The notes under the pieces are model-generated. The model was not told where the DNA came from. It made no database searches and was given only the letters and a program-made list of their open reading frames with translations. A DNA stretch of 64,000 nt, from positions 620,001 through 684,000 of the forward strand of contig NZ_JAJLQY010000002.1 in the NCBI RefSeq assembly GCF_020991275.1, written 5' to 3'. This DNA is from Actinocorallia sp. API 0066 (lineage in GTDB: Bacteria > Actinomycetota > Actinomycetes > Streptosporangiales > Streptosporangiaceae). Made by a program: the position numbers and the translations under genes. Shown here in pieces: positions 1 through 7,332 of the stretch; position 1 is the first letter of the stretch, and every line of letters begins with the position of its first letter.

Positions 1-1
1 G

Positions 2-2500
2 ACGCCCGTCCAGTGGCCCGCGGCGCCCGGAGGCCCCGACCGCAACCCGATCCGCTATCTCGGTGCGGACGGGAAGCCGGTGTTTCCCACCGCGTCCGGT
101 CGCGGGGTGTTCTTCGCCCGCCCGCACCAGCCCGCCCGCGAGATGCCGGACGACGACTACCCGTTCGCGCTCAACACGGGACGGCTCCAGCACCAGTGGC
201 ACACCCTCACCAAGACCGGAAAGGTCGGCAAGCTCAACAAACTCAACCCCGGCCCGTTCGTCGAGATCCACCCCGACGACGCCCGCGCGCTCGGCCTCGC
301 CGACGACGACGCGGTCGAGGTCGCCTCACGCCGCGGCAAGGCGATCCTGCCGGCCGTCGTCACCGACCGGGTCCGGCCCGGCTGCTGCTTCGCCCCGTTC
401 CACTGGAACGACCTGTTCGGCGAGTACCTGAGCGTCAACGCCGTCACCAACGACGCCGTCGACCCGCTGTCCTTCCAGCCGGAGTTCAAGGTCTGCGCCG
501 TGTCACTCGCCAAGTCCGCCGTCGCCGTCGTGGTGGCCCAACCGCAGGAGGATCCCATCGAGACCGCTCCGGTACCCGCGCGGCAGGCGGCGCCGGTCGC
601 CCTGGGAGTGGATCCGGTGCTCGCCGGGATCCTCGGCGTCGGCGACGTCCCGCAGCCCGTCCTCGACGAGCGTGAACGCCACTACCTCGCCGGGTTCCTC
701 ACCGGAATCGGACCGGAGGCGGCGGGCGTGCCGGTCCTGCCGTCCGGCGCGCCGCTCCGCCCCGAGCACGCGCTGTGGATCGACGGCCTCCTCGCCGGGA
801 GGTTCTCCCGGACGGCGTCCGACGGCCCGATCGCGGCTCTCGCCGGTGCTCCGGCCGAGCGGTCCGGGCCCGACGCGCCCACGGCGGGCCGTGCGATCAC
901 CGTGCTGTGGGCGTCGCAGACGGGCAACGCCGAGGAGTTCGCGGCCGCCGCAGCACAGCGGCTCACCGCCGAAGGGCACCAGGTCACCCTGCTCGGCATG
1001 GACGACGCCGACCCGGCCGCGCTGCCGTCGTCCGACGCGCTGCTCATCACCAGCACCTTCGGCGACGGTGACGCTCCTGACAACGGCAGCGCCTTCTGGG
1101 ACGCGCTCGCCGCGACCGAGGCACGCTTCGACCATCTCCGCTACTCCGTTCTGGCCTTCGGAGACTCCTCCTACGGGGATTTCTGCGGCCACGGCCGCCG
1201 CCTCGACCAGCGTCTCGAAGAACTCGGCGCCACCCGCCTGTCGCCCCGCGCCGACTGCGAACCCGAGTTCGAGACCACCGCCAACGCCTGGCTCGACCAG
1301 GTTCTCGGCTCCCTGACCGACGCCCCGCCCGCGACGTCGTCGGCGTCCGCCATGCCGCGCACCCCGCCGTCCGCCCCGGCGCGTACCGGCCCGACGGCCG
1401 TGGCCGCCCCGCTGGTCGGCAACCAACTCCTCAGCCTCCCCGGAGCCGCCAAGGAGGTCCGCCAGTTCACCTTCGACCTCACCGGCACTTCGCTCGACTA
1501 CCAGGTCGGTGACGCGCTCAGCGTCCGGCCCGCCAACGACCTGGGCCTGGTCGCGGAGTGGCTCGAACTCACCGGCGTCGACGGGCAGACCCCGGTGGAC
1601 CTCGACGGGCCCGGCACCGTCCCGTTCGGGGAGGCGTTGCATCTGCACCTCGACATCACCAAGATCACCACGGGGTTGCTCGGGTTCCTCGCCGACCGCA
1701 CCGACGACCGCCTTCTGCGCAAACTGCTCCGCCCGGACAACAAGGGCGAACTCGCCCAATGGGTATGGGGTCGCCAGGCCGCCGACGTCCTCGCCGAACA
1801 CCCCGTCGCCGCGACCGCACAGGAGTGGGCCACCACCCTCAAGAAGCTCCAGAACCGGATGTACTCCATCTCCTCAAGCCCCCGCACCGACCCGACCAAG
1901 GTCTCCCTGACCGTCTCCGTCGTCCGCTACGAGAGCGCCATCGGCCGCGCGCGCAAGGGCGTCTGCTCCGCCTTCCTCGCCGACGCGGACCCGGGCACAC
2001 CCGTTCCCGTCCACGTCCAGCCCGCCCCCCACTTCCGTCCCCCGGCCGACCCCGACACGCCGATGATCATGATCGGCCCCGGCACCGGCGTCGCCCCCTT
2101 CATCGGCTTCCTGGACGACCGCCGCGCCCAGGGCCACCCCGCGCCCAACTGGTTGTTCTTCGGCGAACAGCACCAGGCCACCGACTTCTACTACCGTGAC
2201 GACCTCACCGCGCTCCGCGACGACGGCATCCTGGACCGGCTCGACACCGCCTTCTCCCGCGACCAGCGCACCAAGATCTACGTCCAGGACCGCATGCGCG
2301 AACACGGCCACCGCCTGTGGGACTGGCTGGAGAACGGCGCCCACTTCTACGTCTGCGGAGACGCCTCACGCATGGCCAAGGACGTCGACCAGGCCCTCCG
2401 CGACATCATCACCACCCACGGCGGCCTCACCGACCACGCCACCGACGCCTACGTCAAACGGCTCTCCACCGAAAAACGCTACGTCCGCGACATCTACTGA
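2..2500 (+). CDS. Nitrate reductase / sulfite-reductase-type flavoprotein fusion, C-terminal part (5' end outside window)
   Basis: The frame is open from the left edge, so this is the 3' part of a longer gene. The first ~170 residues are the end of a molybdopterin oxidoreductase (molydopterin dinucleotide-binding domain with the NTGRLQHQWHT and FAPFHWNDLFG stretches, as in assimilatory nitrate reductase). A flavodoxin domain follows (ASQTGN FMN loop, TSTFGDGDAP), then a CysJ-like FAD-binding domain (RMYSISSSP, GVCSAFL) and an NADPH-binding domain (IGPGTGVAPF, YVCGDASRMAKDV), ending in the typical aromatic tail. Fusions of this kind are annotated in actinomycetes as bifunctional nitrate reductase/sulfite reductase flavoprotein subunit alpha: NADPH electrons pass FAD to FMN to the Mo centre in the cytoplasm. 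Physiological substrate is inferred (nitrate most likely). No neighbouring nir/nas gene is visible on its 3' side. Confidence 0.9.
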   Translation, partial: TPVQWPAAPGGPDRNPIRYLGADGKPVFPTASGRGVFFARPHQPAREMPDDDYPFALNTGRLQHQWHTLTKTGKVGKLNKLNPGPFVEIHPDDARALGLADDDAVEVASRRGKAILPAVVTDRVRPGCCFAPFHWNDLFGEYLSVNAVTNDAVDPLSFQPEFKVCAVSLAKSAVAVVVAQPQEDPIETAPVPARQAAPVALGVDPVLAGILGVGDVPQPVLDERERHYLAGFLTGIGPEAAGVPVLPSGAPLRPEHALWIDGLLAGRFSRTASDGPIAALAGAPAERSGPDAPTAGRAITVLWASQTGNAEEFAAAAAQRLTAEGHQVTLLGMDDADPAALPSSDALLITSTFGDGDAPDNGSAFWDALAATEARFDHLRYSVLAFGDSSYGDFCGHGRRLDQRLEELGATRLSPRADCEPEFETTANAWLDQVLGSLTDAPPATSSASAMPRTPPSAPARTGPTAVAAPLVGNQLLSLPGAAKEVRQFTFDLTGTSLDYQVGDALSVRPANDLGLVAEWLELTGVDGQTPVDLDGPGTVPFGEALHLHLDITKITTGLLGFLADRTDDRLLRKLLRPDNKGELAQWVWGRQAADVLAEHPVAATAQEWATTLKKLQNRMYSISSSPRTDPTKVSLTVSVVRYESAIGRARKGVCSAFLADADPGTPVPVHVQPAPHFRPPADPDTPMIMIGPGTGVAPFIGFLDDRRAQGHPAPNWLFFGEQHQATDFYYRDDLTALRDDGILDRLDTAFSRDQRTKIYVQDRMREHGHRLWDWLENGAHFYVCGDASRMAKDVDQALRDIITTHGGLTDHATDAYVKRLSTEKRYVRDIY

Positions 2501-2637
2501 ACCCGGCGGTTCCAGCTCCGGTGCCCGACACCACAACGCTCCCGGTGCCTGGAGACGAGCGGGACGGCGGAGCGCTGTCGGCAGCCGCAGACCGCACGGA
2601 CAGATGGATGTCCGTTCGCCGTGGCTTAGGCGGTCGC

Positions 2638-2780
2638 TCAGACGGTCTGGACGATGACCTCGGCGGAACCGTCCGGGTTCAACGGCGCCTTGCGGCCGGT
2701 GAGGGCGGGCCCTGGGTCGGCGGTGCGGGTGAACCGACAGCCCTGGGCAGGTGCCACGGGCCGGTACGGGTTGAGGTTGC
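2638..2780 (-). pseudogene. 3' fragment of an unidentified gene
   Basis: Reading leftwards, about 46 codons ending at a TGA show strikingly high third-position GC and a protein-like sequence ending NPDGSAEVIVQTV. Upstream the reading runs straight into the MerR-type promoter at 2777-2808, where coding character stops. I see this as the surviving C-terminus of a gene truncated when the metal-resistance locus was acquired. Product not recognised. The alternative is a fortuitous open frame in GC-rich DNA. Confidence 0.35.
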
Positions 2781-2808
2781 ATCCTGTACCTGGGTACAGG
2801 CTTACCGT
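2777..2808 (+). promoter_or_regulatory. MerR-type promoter/operator
   Basis: A TTGCAT -35 (2777-2782) and TACCGT -10 (2803-2808) are separated by 20 bp, the overlong spacer typical of promoters activated by MerR-family regulators. The spacer holds a perfect inverted repeat, CCTGTACC-TG-GGTACAGG (2783-2800), whose GTAC half-sites resemble mercury-type MerR operators. It faces the small Cys-rich and MerT-like genes. Confidence 0.75.
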
Positions 2809-2853
2809 CGTTGGTGAAGGGCTGCCGCAGGGGTGGCCGGGAGGGGGTTGGTG

Positions 2854-3070
2854 ATGTGCGGACCTGGATGCGGGTGCGGCCCGGTTGCTGAGGAGGTGCC
2901 GGACGGAGCGGTGAAGGCGCGGCTGGACGCGTTGGCGGAGCCGTCCGCCGAAGGATCGAGCGGGCTGCGCCGACCTGGTGGTGCGCGCCCAGGTGGGCTG
3001 CTGTCCGATCCCCTTCACGTCTCTGGCGCGGCTCGAACGCCGTCCCGATCCTCTGGAGGGCCGCTCATGA
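2854..3070 (+). pseudogene. Small cysteine-rich metal-locus ORF, apparently frameshifted
   Basis: An ATG at 2854 follows a strong GGGAGGGGG site and starts MCGPGCGCGPVAEEV. High third-position GC holds in this frame only to about 2955; beyond that the frame with coding bias is the next one, which reads ADLVVRAQVGCCPIPFTSL and stops at TGA 3068-3070, overlapping the ATG of the next gene (ATGA). A single-base change near 2950-2970 would join both halves into a ~70-residue protein rich in cysteine (CGPGCGC and GCC motifs). Either a true frameshift mutation or a sequencing error. Likely metal binding, by composition and position only. Confidence 0.5.
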
Positions 3071-3366
3071 TGAGGAAGCCGGTGTCGTCGAAGGCGGGGG
3101 CGGGGGCGGGGTTGGGTGTGCTGGCGGTGCTCGCGTGCGTGGCGTGCTGCGCGTTGCCGGTCCTGATCGCGGCCGGGGTGGTGTCGGGTGCTGGTGCCGC
3201 TGTGCTGGTTGAGCGGATGCCGTTGGTCGCCGCGCTGCTGGGTGCGGCTGCCGTCGCGGTGTTCGCCCTGGCCGCCCGGCGCCGCAGGCACGCGACCGGC
3301 TGCGGTTGCGCTGGCACGCGCCAGGAAGAAGGCACGGCCTGCTCGTGCGCGGGTACCCGCCTCTGA
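3067..3366 (+). CDS. MerT-like small membrane metal-transport protein
   Basis: 99 residues with two predicted membrane helices (about residues 10-35 and 45-65). The first carries the cysteine pair in CVACCALPVLIAAG, the hallmark of MerT/MerF/MerC-type mercuric uptake proteins, in which vicinal cysteines pass Hg(II) across the membrane. The C-terminus is again cysteine-rich (GCGCAG, CSCAG). The ATG lies behind CTGGAGGG and overlaps the stop of the preceding frameshifted ORF, suggesting translational coupling. The MerR gene begins 58 bp downstream. No mercuric reductase (merA) or lyase (merB) is seen, so the metal is inferred; other soft metals are possible. Confidence 0.6.
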   Translation: MMRKPVSSKAGAGAGLGVLAVLACVACCALPVLIAAGVVSGAGAAVLVERMPLVAALLGAAAVAVFALAARRRRHATGCGCAGTRQEEGTACSCAGTRL

Positions 3367-3377
3367 CCGGAGGGGTT

Positions 3378-3409
3378 TTGACCTTCGAGTCGGCTCGAAG
3401 GTTTAGCCT
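3378..3409 (+). promoter_or_regulatory. MerR-type promoter/operator of the regulator gene
   Basis: TTGACC (-35, 3378-3383) and TAGCCT (-10, 3404-3409) with a 20-bp spacer containing the perfect inverted repeat CCTTCGAG-TCGG-CTCGAAGG (3382-3401). It is placed for autoregulation of the MerR gene starting at 3425. The half-sites differ from those at 2783-2800. Confidence 0.75.
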
Positions 3410-3424
3410 GTGCGTGTGGCCGCC

Positions 3425-4123
3425 ATGAGGATTTCCCAGTTCGCGGAGCGCAGTGGGGTCCCGGCGACGACGTTGCGCTACTACGAGGCGGAAGGGCTGC
3501 TGCCCGCTGAACGTACTCCGTCGGGATACCGGATCTACCGGGTCGAGGCGCTGGAGCGGCTGGCGTTCATCGTCGCCGCCAAGCACCTCGGCCTCGCCCT
3601 GGAGGAGATCCGCGAACTGCTGACCGTCTGGCAGGACGGGCCGTGCTCCCAGGTCCGGGCCGCGTTGCGGCCGATGATCACCGCCCGTCTCCGCGACGCC
3701 GAGCACCGCGCCGCCCAACTGGAGGTCTTCGCCGCCTCGCTGCGCGACGCCCTGGCCCGCCTGGACGCCCTGCCGGACCGGCACACCTCGTGCGATCCGT
3801 CCTGCCCGTTCCTCACCGGCCAGACCATGCCGGACCCCACGAGCGCAGACCACTGGAGACAGGCTCTGGACGGCGCCTCACGCACCCCCGTCCCAGGCGG
3901 CTGGCGCTTCATCCTGCCCGCCGGGCGCGCCCCGGCCGTCGCCGAACTCGCGGTCGCGGAGCAGACCCGCCACCCCGCCCTGAACATAGGTCTCCACCTG
4001 CACGCCCCCCACCTGCACCTGGAGATCACCACCAACCCCGGGCACAACGACCTGATCGACGAACTGCTCGGCACCACCAGCCACCCACCTCCTGAAACAC
4101 CCCGGACCAACCAGGACCACTGA
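3425..4123 (+). CDS. MerR-family metal-responsive transcriptional regulator
   Basis: 232 residues from ATG 3425; upstream in-frame GTGs at 3410 and 3416 fall at or before the expected transcription start of the 3378-3409 promoter, so the ATG is preferred. The N-terminal winged helix (MRISQFAERSGVPATTLRYYE, residues 1-70) is classic MerR, followed by a dimerisation helix and candidate metal ligands in GPCSQV and CDPSCPF. Unlike short MerR proteins it carries an extra C-terminal region (~residues 140-232) with several histidines (GLHLHAPHLHLEI) that I do not recognise. Expected to twist the 20-bp-spacer promoters into active form when metal binds. Confidence 0.85.
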   Translation: MRISQFAERSGVPATTLRYYEAEGLLPAERTPSGYRIYRVEALERLAFIVAAKHLGLALEEIRELLTVWQDGPCSQVRAALRPMITARLRDAEHRAAQLEVFAASLRDALARLDALPDRHTSCDPSCPFLTGQTMPDPTSADHWRQALDGASRTPVPGGWRFILPAGRAPAVAELAVAEQTRHPALNIGLHLHAPHLHLEITTNPGHNDLIDELLGTTSHPPPETPRTNQDH

Positions 4124-4455
4124 CCGTCGCCCCTTCCTCCGTGCTGTTCCCCGCCGCCGCCCTGTTCGAGATCGGCGCCTGCTCGGCCTCCAACCGGGCC
4201 AGCGACGACCCCAGATCGCCGTTCCGCACCGACACCATCGAGTCACTCACGCCGCACCCCTTCCGCCACCCGGACGAGGACGGGCCGTCCGCCCTCCTGG
4301 GAGGCGGGTCAAGACCCGAAGAGCCGCCTGCGGAGCGCGTCACAGCCGGGACGAATCCGTGAGAGCCAGGTTGCGCCCCGCCAGGCCAAAGCGACAACCG
4401 CCCCACCCGGGAGGGCGCGGCCCCTGCCGCGAGTGATGACACCGAGGTGCCGGGA
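4124..4455. other. Intergenic region without a supported gene
   Basis: Between the MerR gene and the convergent DM13 gene. Both strands are open in places because of GC bias, but no start with a ribosome site and no recognisable domain was found. The segment around 4340-4382 weakly resembles the hairpin at 36859-36894. Confidence 0.5.
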
Positions 4456-4974
4456 TCAGACGCGGGTGAGCGCTGCCGCGCCGAAGGAGACGTTGAACCG
4501 GTCGCACCAGATGCTGACGCTGGGGTAGTCCGACCAGTCGACGTCCGCGGGCAGGGGGTAGTTCTGGTTCCCCCGGTTGCCCTTCAGCTCGGCCAGGTTC
4601 ACGTACTTCCCGTCGTCGAACACGTGCCAGCCCGCCCGGCCTTCGAGCACGGGCGCGTCGCTCAGCCAGACGCGCAGATCCGGCCCGTTGCTCGTTTCCA
4701 GCCCCTCCAGCCGCAGCGTGTGACTGCCGTCCGCGAGACGGATGATCTTCGCGGTGCCCTCGGTGGTGTGCTCGTGGCTGACGAAGGTCCCCCGGGCCAC
4801 CGTGACGGGTCCTGCCGCCCCGGGGCTCAGCGTCGCGGTGGGAACGGCGACGGGCGGATCCTCCCGCACGGTCTCGTCCACCCAGAGCTTCCAGGGCTCG
4901 AACACCGCGAGCGCGCCCACCAGCAATGCCGCGCCGACGACTGACAACACGGCCATAACCCTACGGCGTTTCAT
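4456..4974 (-). CDS. DM13-domain secreted/membrane-anchored protein
   Basis: 172 residues starting at ATG 4974 behind GAGGGAG; the frame stays open upstream but without signal. An N-terminal signal anchor (MKRRRVMAVL then a hydrophobic run, residues 7-25) precedes an extracytoplasmic DM13 domain (residues ~60-170) with GTAKIIRLADGSHTLRLEG, LRVWLSDAP and a single core cysteine in SVSIWCDRFNV. DM13 domains are proposed electron-transfer or redox modules with a conserved cysteine; function in actinomycetes is not established. Monocistronic and convergent to the MerR gene. Confidence 0.8.
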   Translation of the reverse strand: MKRRRVMAVLSVVGAALLVGALAVFEPWKLWVDETVREDPPVAVPTATLSPGAAGPVTVARGTFVSHEHTTEGTAKIIRLADGSHTLRLEGLETSNGPDLRVWLSDAPVLEGRAGWHVFDDGKYVNLAELKGNRGNQNYPLPADVDWSDYPSVSIWCDRFNVSFGAAALTRV

Positions 4975-5315
4975 CGGGCTGTTTTCTCCCTCGGGGGGCG
5001 ATGCCTTGCGAGTGCGTGACGTCGGATGGTCCCGCAACGCTACGTCGAGCGATGAGGTTTCACCATCACGCCGGACTTGAACTAGATGTAGCTGACAAGG
5101 CCCGACTCCTGCGGGTTCCTCGGGCCGTCGGGACGACACGGCGCGTTGTCGACGGGATGACTCAGGATTGCTTCCGGTAGCGGCGCGCTATTTGCGTTTT
5201 CTGGTGATGTACCAGGTGCCGGCGATGGTGAGGAGGGCGAAGAGGTTGAGGCCGACGCCGAAGGTGACGAGGATCCAGATGCGTTCGTGGAGCTTGAGGT
5301 TGCCGCGGCTGCCGG
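4975..5315. other. Intergenic region with a possible small membrane-peptide remnant
   Basis: Mostly non-coding. On the minus strand an open stretch (about 5330 to 5188) ends with a convincing single membrane helix (FGVGLNLFALLTIAGTWYI) plus RKRK anchor, but it has no ATG/GTG/TTG start clear of the neighbouring oxygenase gene, whose stop lies at 5316 in another frame. It may be a relic, or be expressed by an unusual start; I cannot decide. Confidence 0.25.
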
Positions 5316-6083
5316 TTAGGTGGGTGGTATTAGGTCGCTTTGGCTTAGGGTGTAGGTCAGGGGGGGATAGGTGAAGGTTGTTTCGGTGTTTTCGCGGCGG
5401 CGGAGGGTGTAGAGTTCTTGGCTCTGGTTGTTGTTGGCGAGGGTGAGGGGGGTGCCTTGGGGGAGGTGGGGGTGTTTGTTGTGGAACTGGATTAGGGTTT
5501 TTGAGGTTCGGAAGGTGAGGCCTAGCCATTGGTTGTTGGTCTGGACGGGTGGGGATAGGATGATCTTGTGTCGGAGTCTTTGGTTTGACTTGATGGAGAA
5601 TATGATGACGCTGTTGTGGGTTAGGGGGACAGTGAACTGCTCTCCGGTGGGTTCCTTGGGTTCGAAGATTAGTTTTCTTGGTGGGGATGCTTCGGGGTGT
5701 GAGTAGCAGGAGAAGACGGCGATGAACGAATCGTCGGCCAGATCCAGGGCCTGGTCGGAATGGCTGCCCATGGTTCGGTAAGTGTCGGTGTAGTTCTCGA
5801 TTAGGGCGTTGTTGAAACTGGCGGGGAGTCCGGCGTGTGTTTGGATTTGTTGTGCCAGGCGTTCGTGTATCGGGCGGAAACGCTGGGTCGGGTTGTTGTA
5901 CCGGGTGGTGGTGCGGACTAGGGGCACGTTGCCGGTCTCGTCGATTCGGGTGAGTACCGCGCCTCGGCGGCCTTTTCCTACGTCTTCTAGATGGGCCGAC
6001 GTGGATAGTTCTGCGAAGAGATCCTCGTTGGTCGGCAGTGCGTAGGAGAGGATCTCGTCCCGGAGGTTAGGCACGGGGGGCAA
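5316..6083 (-). CDS. AlkB-like 2-oxoglutarate/Fe(II) dioxygenase
   Basis: 255 residues. The C-terminal half has a double-stranded beta-helix signature: H108-x-D110 (SHSD), distal H172 (RLRHKI) and the 2OG-binding R192 (GLTFRTSKT), spaced as in AlkB-fold oxygenases. The ATG at 6083 lies inside the end of the preceding gene (17-bp overlap), so the two are translationally coupled. It is homologous to that gene in the catalytic core. Base composition is distinctly lower in GC than neighbours, with CTA/ATA codons late in the gene, suggesting separate origin. As last gene of the leftward tailoring operon it probably hydroxylates or desaturates the alkaloid; nucleic-acid repair is the alternative for an AlkB fold. 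Confidence 0.7.
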   Translation of the reverse strand: MPPVPNLRDEILSYALPTNEDLFAELSTSAHLEDVGKGRRGAVLTRIDETGNVPLVRTTTRYNNPTQRFRPIHERLAQQIQTHAGLPASFNNALIENYTDTYRTMGSHSDQALDLADDSFIAVFSCYSHPEASPPRKLIFEPKEPTGEQFTVPLTHNSVIIFSIKSNQRLRHKIILSPPVQTNNQWLGLTFRTSKTLIQFHNKHPHLPQGTPLTLANNNQSQELYTLRRRENTETTFTYPPLTYTLSQSDLIPPT

Positions 6084-7326
6084 GGTAGTCGCCCTCGTTC
6101 ATGCTGAAGAGGAACTCCTCGCCGTAGTCGATGAACGACGAGTTCCGGTTCTCCTCGGCGTACAGCGCGCGTAGCCGGTCCATTCCCGCCTGTGTGGGCG
6201 GTGCGAGTTCCACCAGATCGCCGGCCGTGTTGAGGAACGTGCGGCCGTTGCGGTGGACGGCTTCCGCCTTTGAACAGCGCACGACGTATCCCAGGCGGAC
6301 GGGGAGTGACTCGGCGGCCAGGGTCGAGGGCCGGATCTCGTGGGTGTACAGGCGGTTGGTGGACAGCGGCATGAAGAACACGGAGCCGGGATAGAGGGTC
6401 AGGGTGAACTGCGCGGGGAGCCCATTGTGTTCTCCGGCCGGGTCCTTGAGGCGGAAGCGGAGGCTGGTCAGTCCGCTGGTGCCCTGAATTCCGTGGTCGA
6501 AGGTGTCTTCGGCCATGGGCCGCAGCCTGTCGAGTCCTTCGTAGAAGGTGCAGAACGCCATGATGCCGTTGGCGGGCATGTCCTTGGTCTTGTCGGCGTG
6601 AGACGAGATCTTGGCTTTGGACTGCTTGCGTTCCGCCGTGGCCGGCGTGTTGTGGTAGATCTGCGCGAGGACGTGGTTCAGCGGCGCCTGGTCCCGGAAG
6701 ACGGCGGCGGCCTCCTGGTTGAGGGCGTCGACGATGGACGTGTCGGTCGCGCGGAAGCCCTCGGTCGGGCCCGAGAGATTGGTGGAGCACCGGAGCAGCC
6801 GGAAACGCAGGTCGTCGCCGTCCCGCGTGACGGGCGTCAGATAGATTCCGCTGCGATGCGCGGTTCCGGGTTTGGTGGACTCGGTGAGCGACTGGAACTC
6901 GTGCTCCTCGCTGATCCGTTTGAAGTACCCGTCGTCGAGGTCGAAGAAGCGGCGGTAGTACACGCCGAGGCCGTGCACGCGGACGGGAACCCTGCCGAGA
7001 TCGACGAGAATCCACGGGTCGTCCGCGCGATGGCCGTGGGAAAGCTCCCGGACGACGAACACCCGCGCGGCCGCCGACAGATGGCCGCCGCTGATTCTGG
7101 AGATGTCGCCGCACAGGTAGACGTTCTTGTGGGCGAGGTCGAGTGAACCGGACGCGAGGTCCTCGGGCGTGACGACGGTCCCGAAGAAGTCCCTGACCGC
7201 GTCGTCGTCGTGCGACGTCGAAGGCGCGACCAGGATGTTGCGCGAGTCCTCGACCCAAGCCTCTGTGATGTCCATCGAATCGCGCCCGTCACTCGTACTC
7301 TCGGATACGCGAACGTTACCAGACAC
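6067..7326 (-). CDS. 2-oxoglutarate/Fe(II) dioxygenase, paralogue of the downstream AlkB-like protein
   Basis: 419 residues from GTG 7326, six bases after the carbamoyltransferase stop; ATG 7275 (codon 18) is an equally plausible start. The C-terminal half carries H243-x-D245 (SSHADK), H329 (YTHEI) and R350 (YVVRCSK), aligning motif for motif with the next gene's oxygenase (GSVFFMPLSTNRLYTHEI versus NSVIIFSIKSNQRLRHKI). The N-terminal ~220 residues are an extra region I do not recognise. Predicted to catalyse an O2- and 2OG-dependent oxidation of the cluster product. Confidence 0.65.
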   Translation of the reverse strand: MSGNVRVSESTSDGRDSMDITEAWVEDSRNILVAPSTSHDDDAVRDFFGTVVTPEDLASGSLDLAHKNVYLCGDISRISGGHLSAAARVFVVRELSHGHRADDPWILVDLGRVPVRVHGLGVYYRRFFDLDDGYFKRISEEHEFQSLTESTKPGTAHRSGIYLTPVTRDGDDLRFRLLRCSTNLSGPTEGFRATDTSIVDALNQEAAAVFRDQAPLNHVLAQIYHNTPATAERKQSKAKISSHADKTKDMPANGIMAFCTFYEGLDRLRPMAEDTFDHGIQGTSGLTSLRFRLKDPAGEHNGLPAQFTLTLYPGSVFFMPLSTNRLYTHEIRPSTLAAESLPVRLGYVVRCSKAEAVHRNGRTFLNTAGDLVELAPPTQAGMDRLRALYAEENRNSSFIDYGEEFLFSMNEGDYLAPRA

Positions 7327-7332
7327 GCATGT

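Noticed and set aside
4141-4362. 73-codon open frame between the MerR and DM13 genes
   Set aside because: No ribosome site, no recognised sequence, and the opposite strand shows equal coding-like bias.
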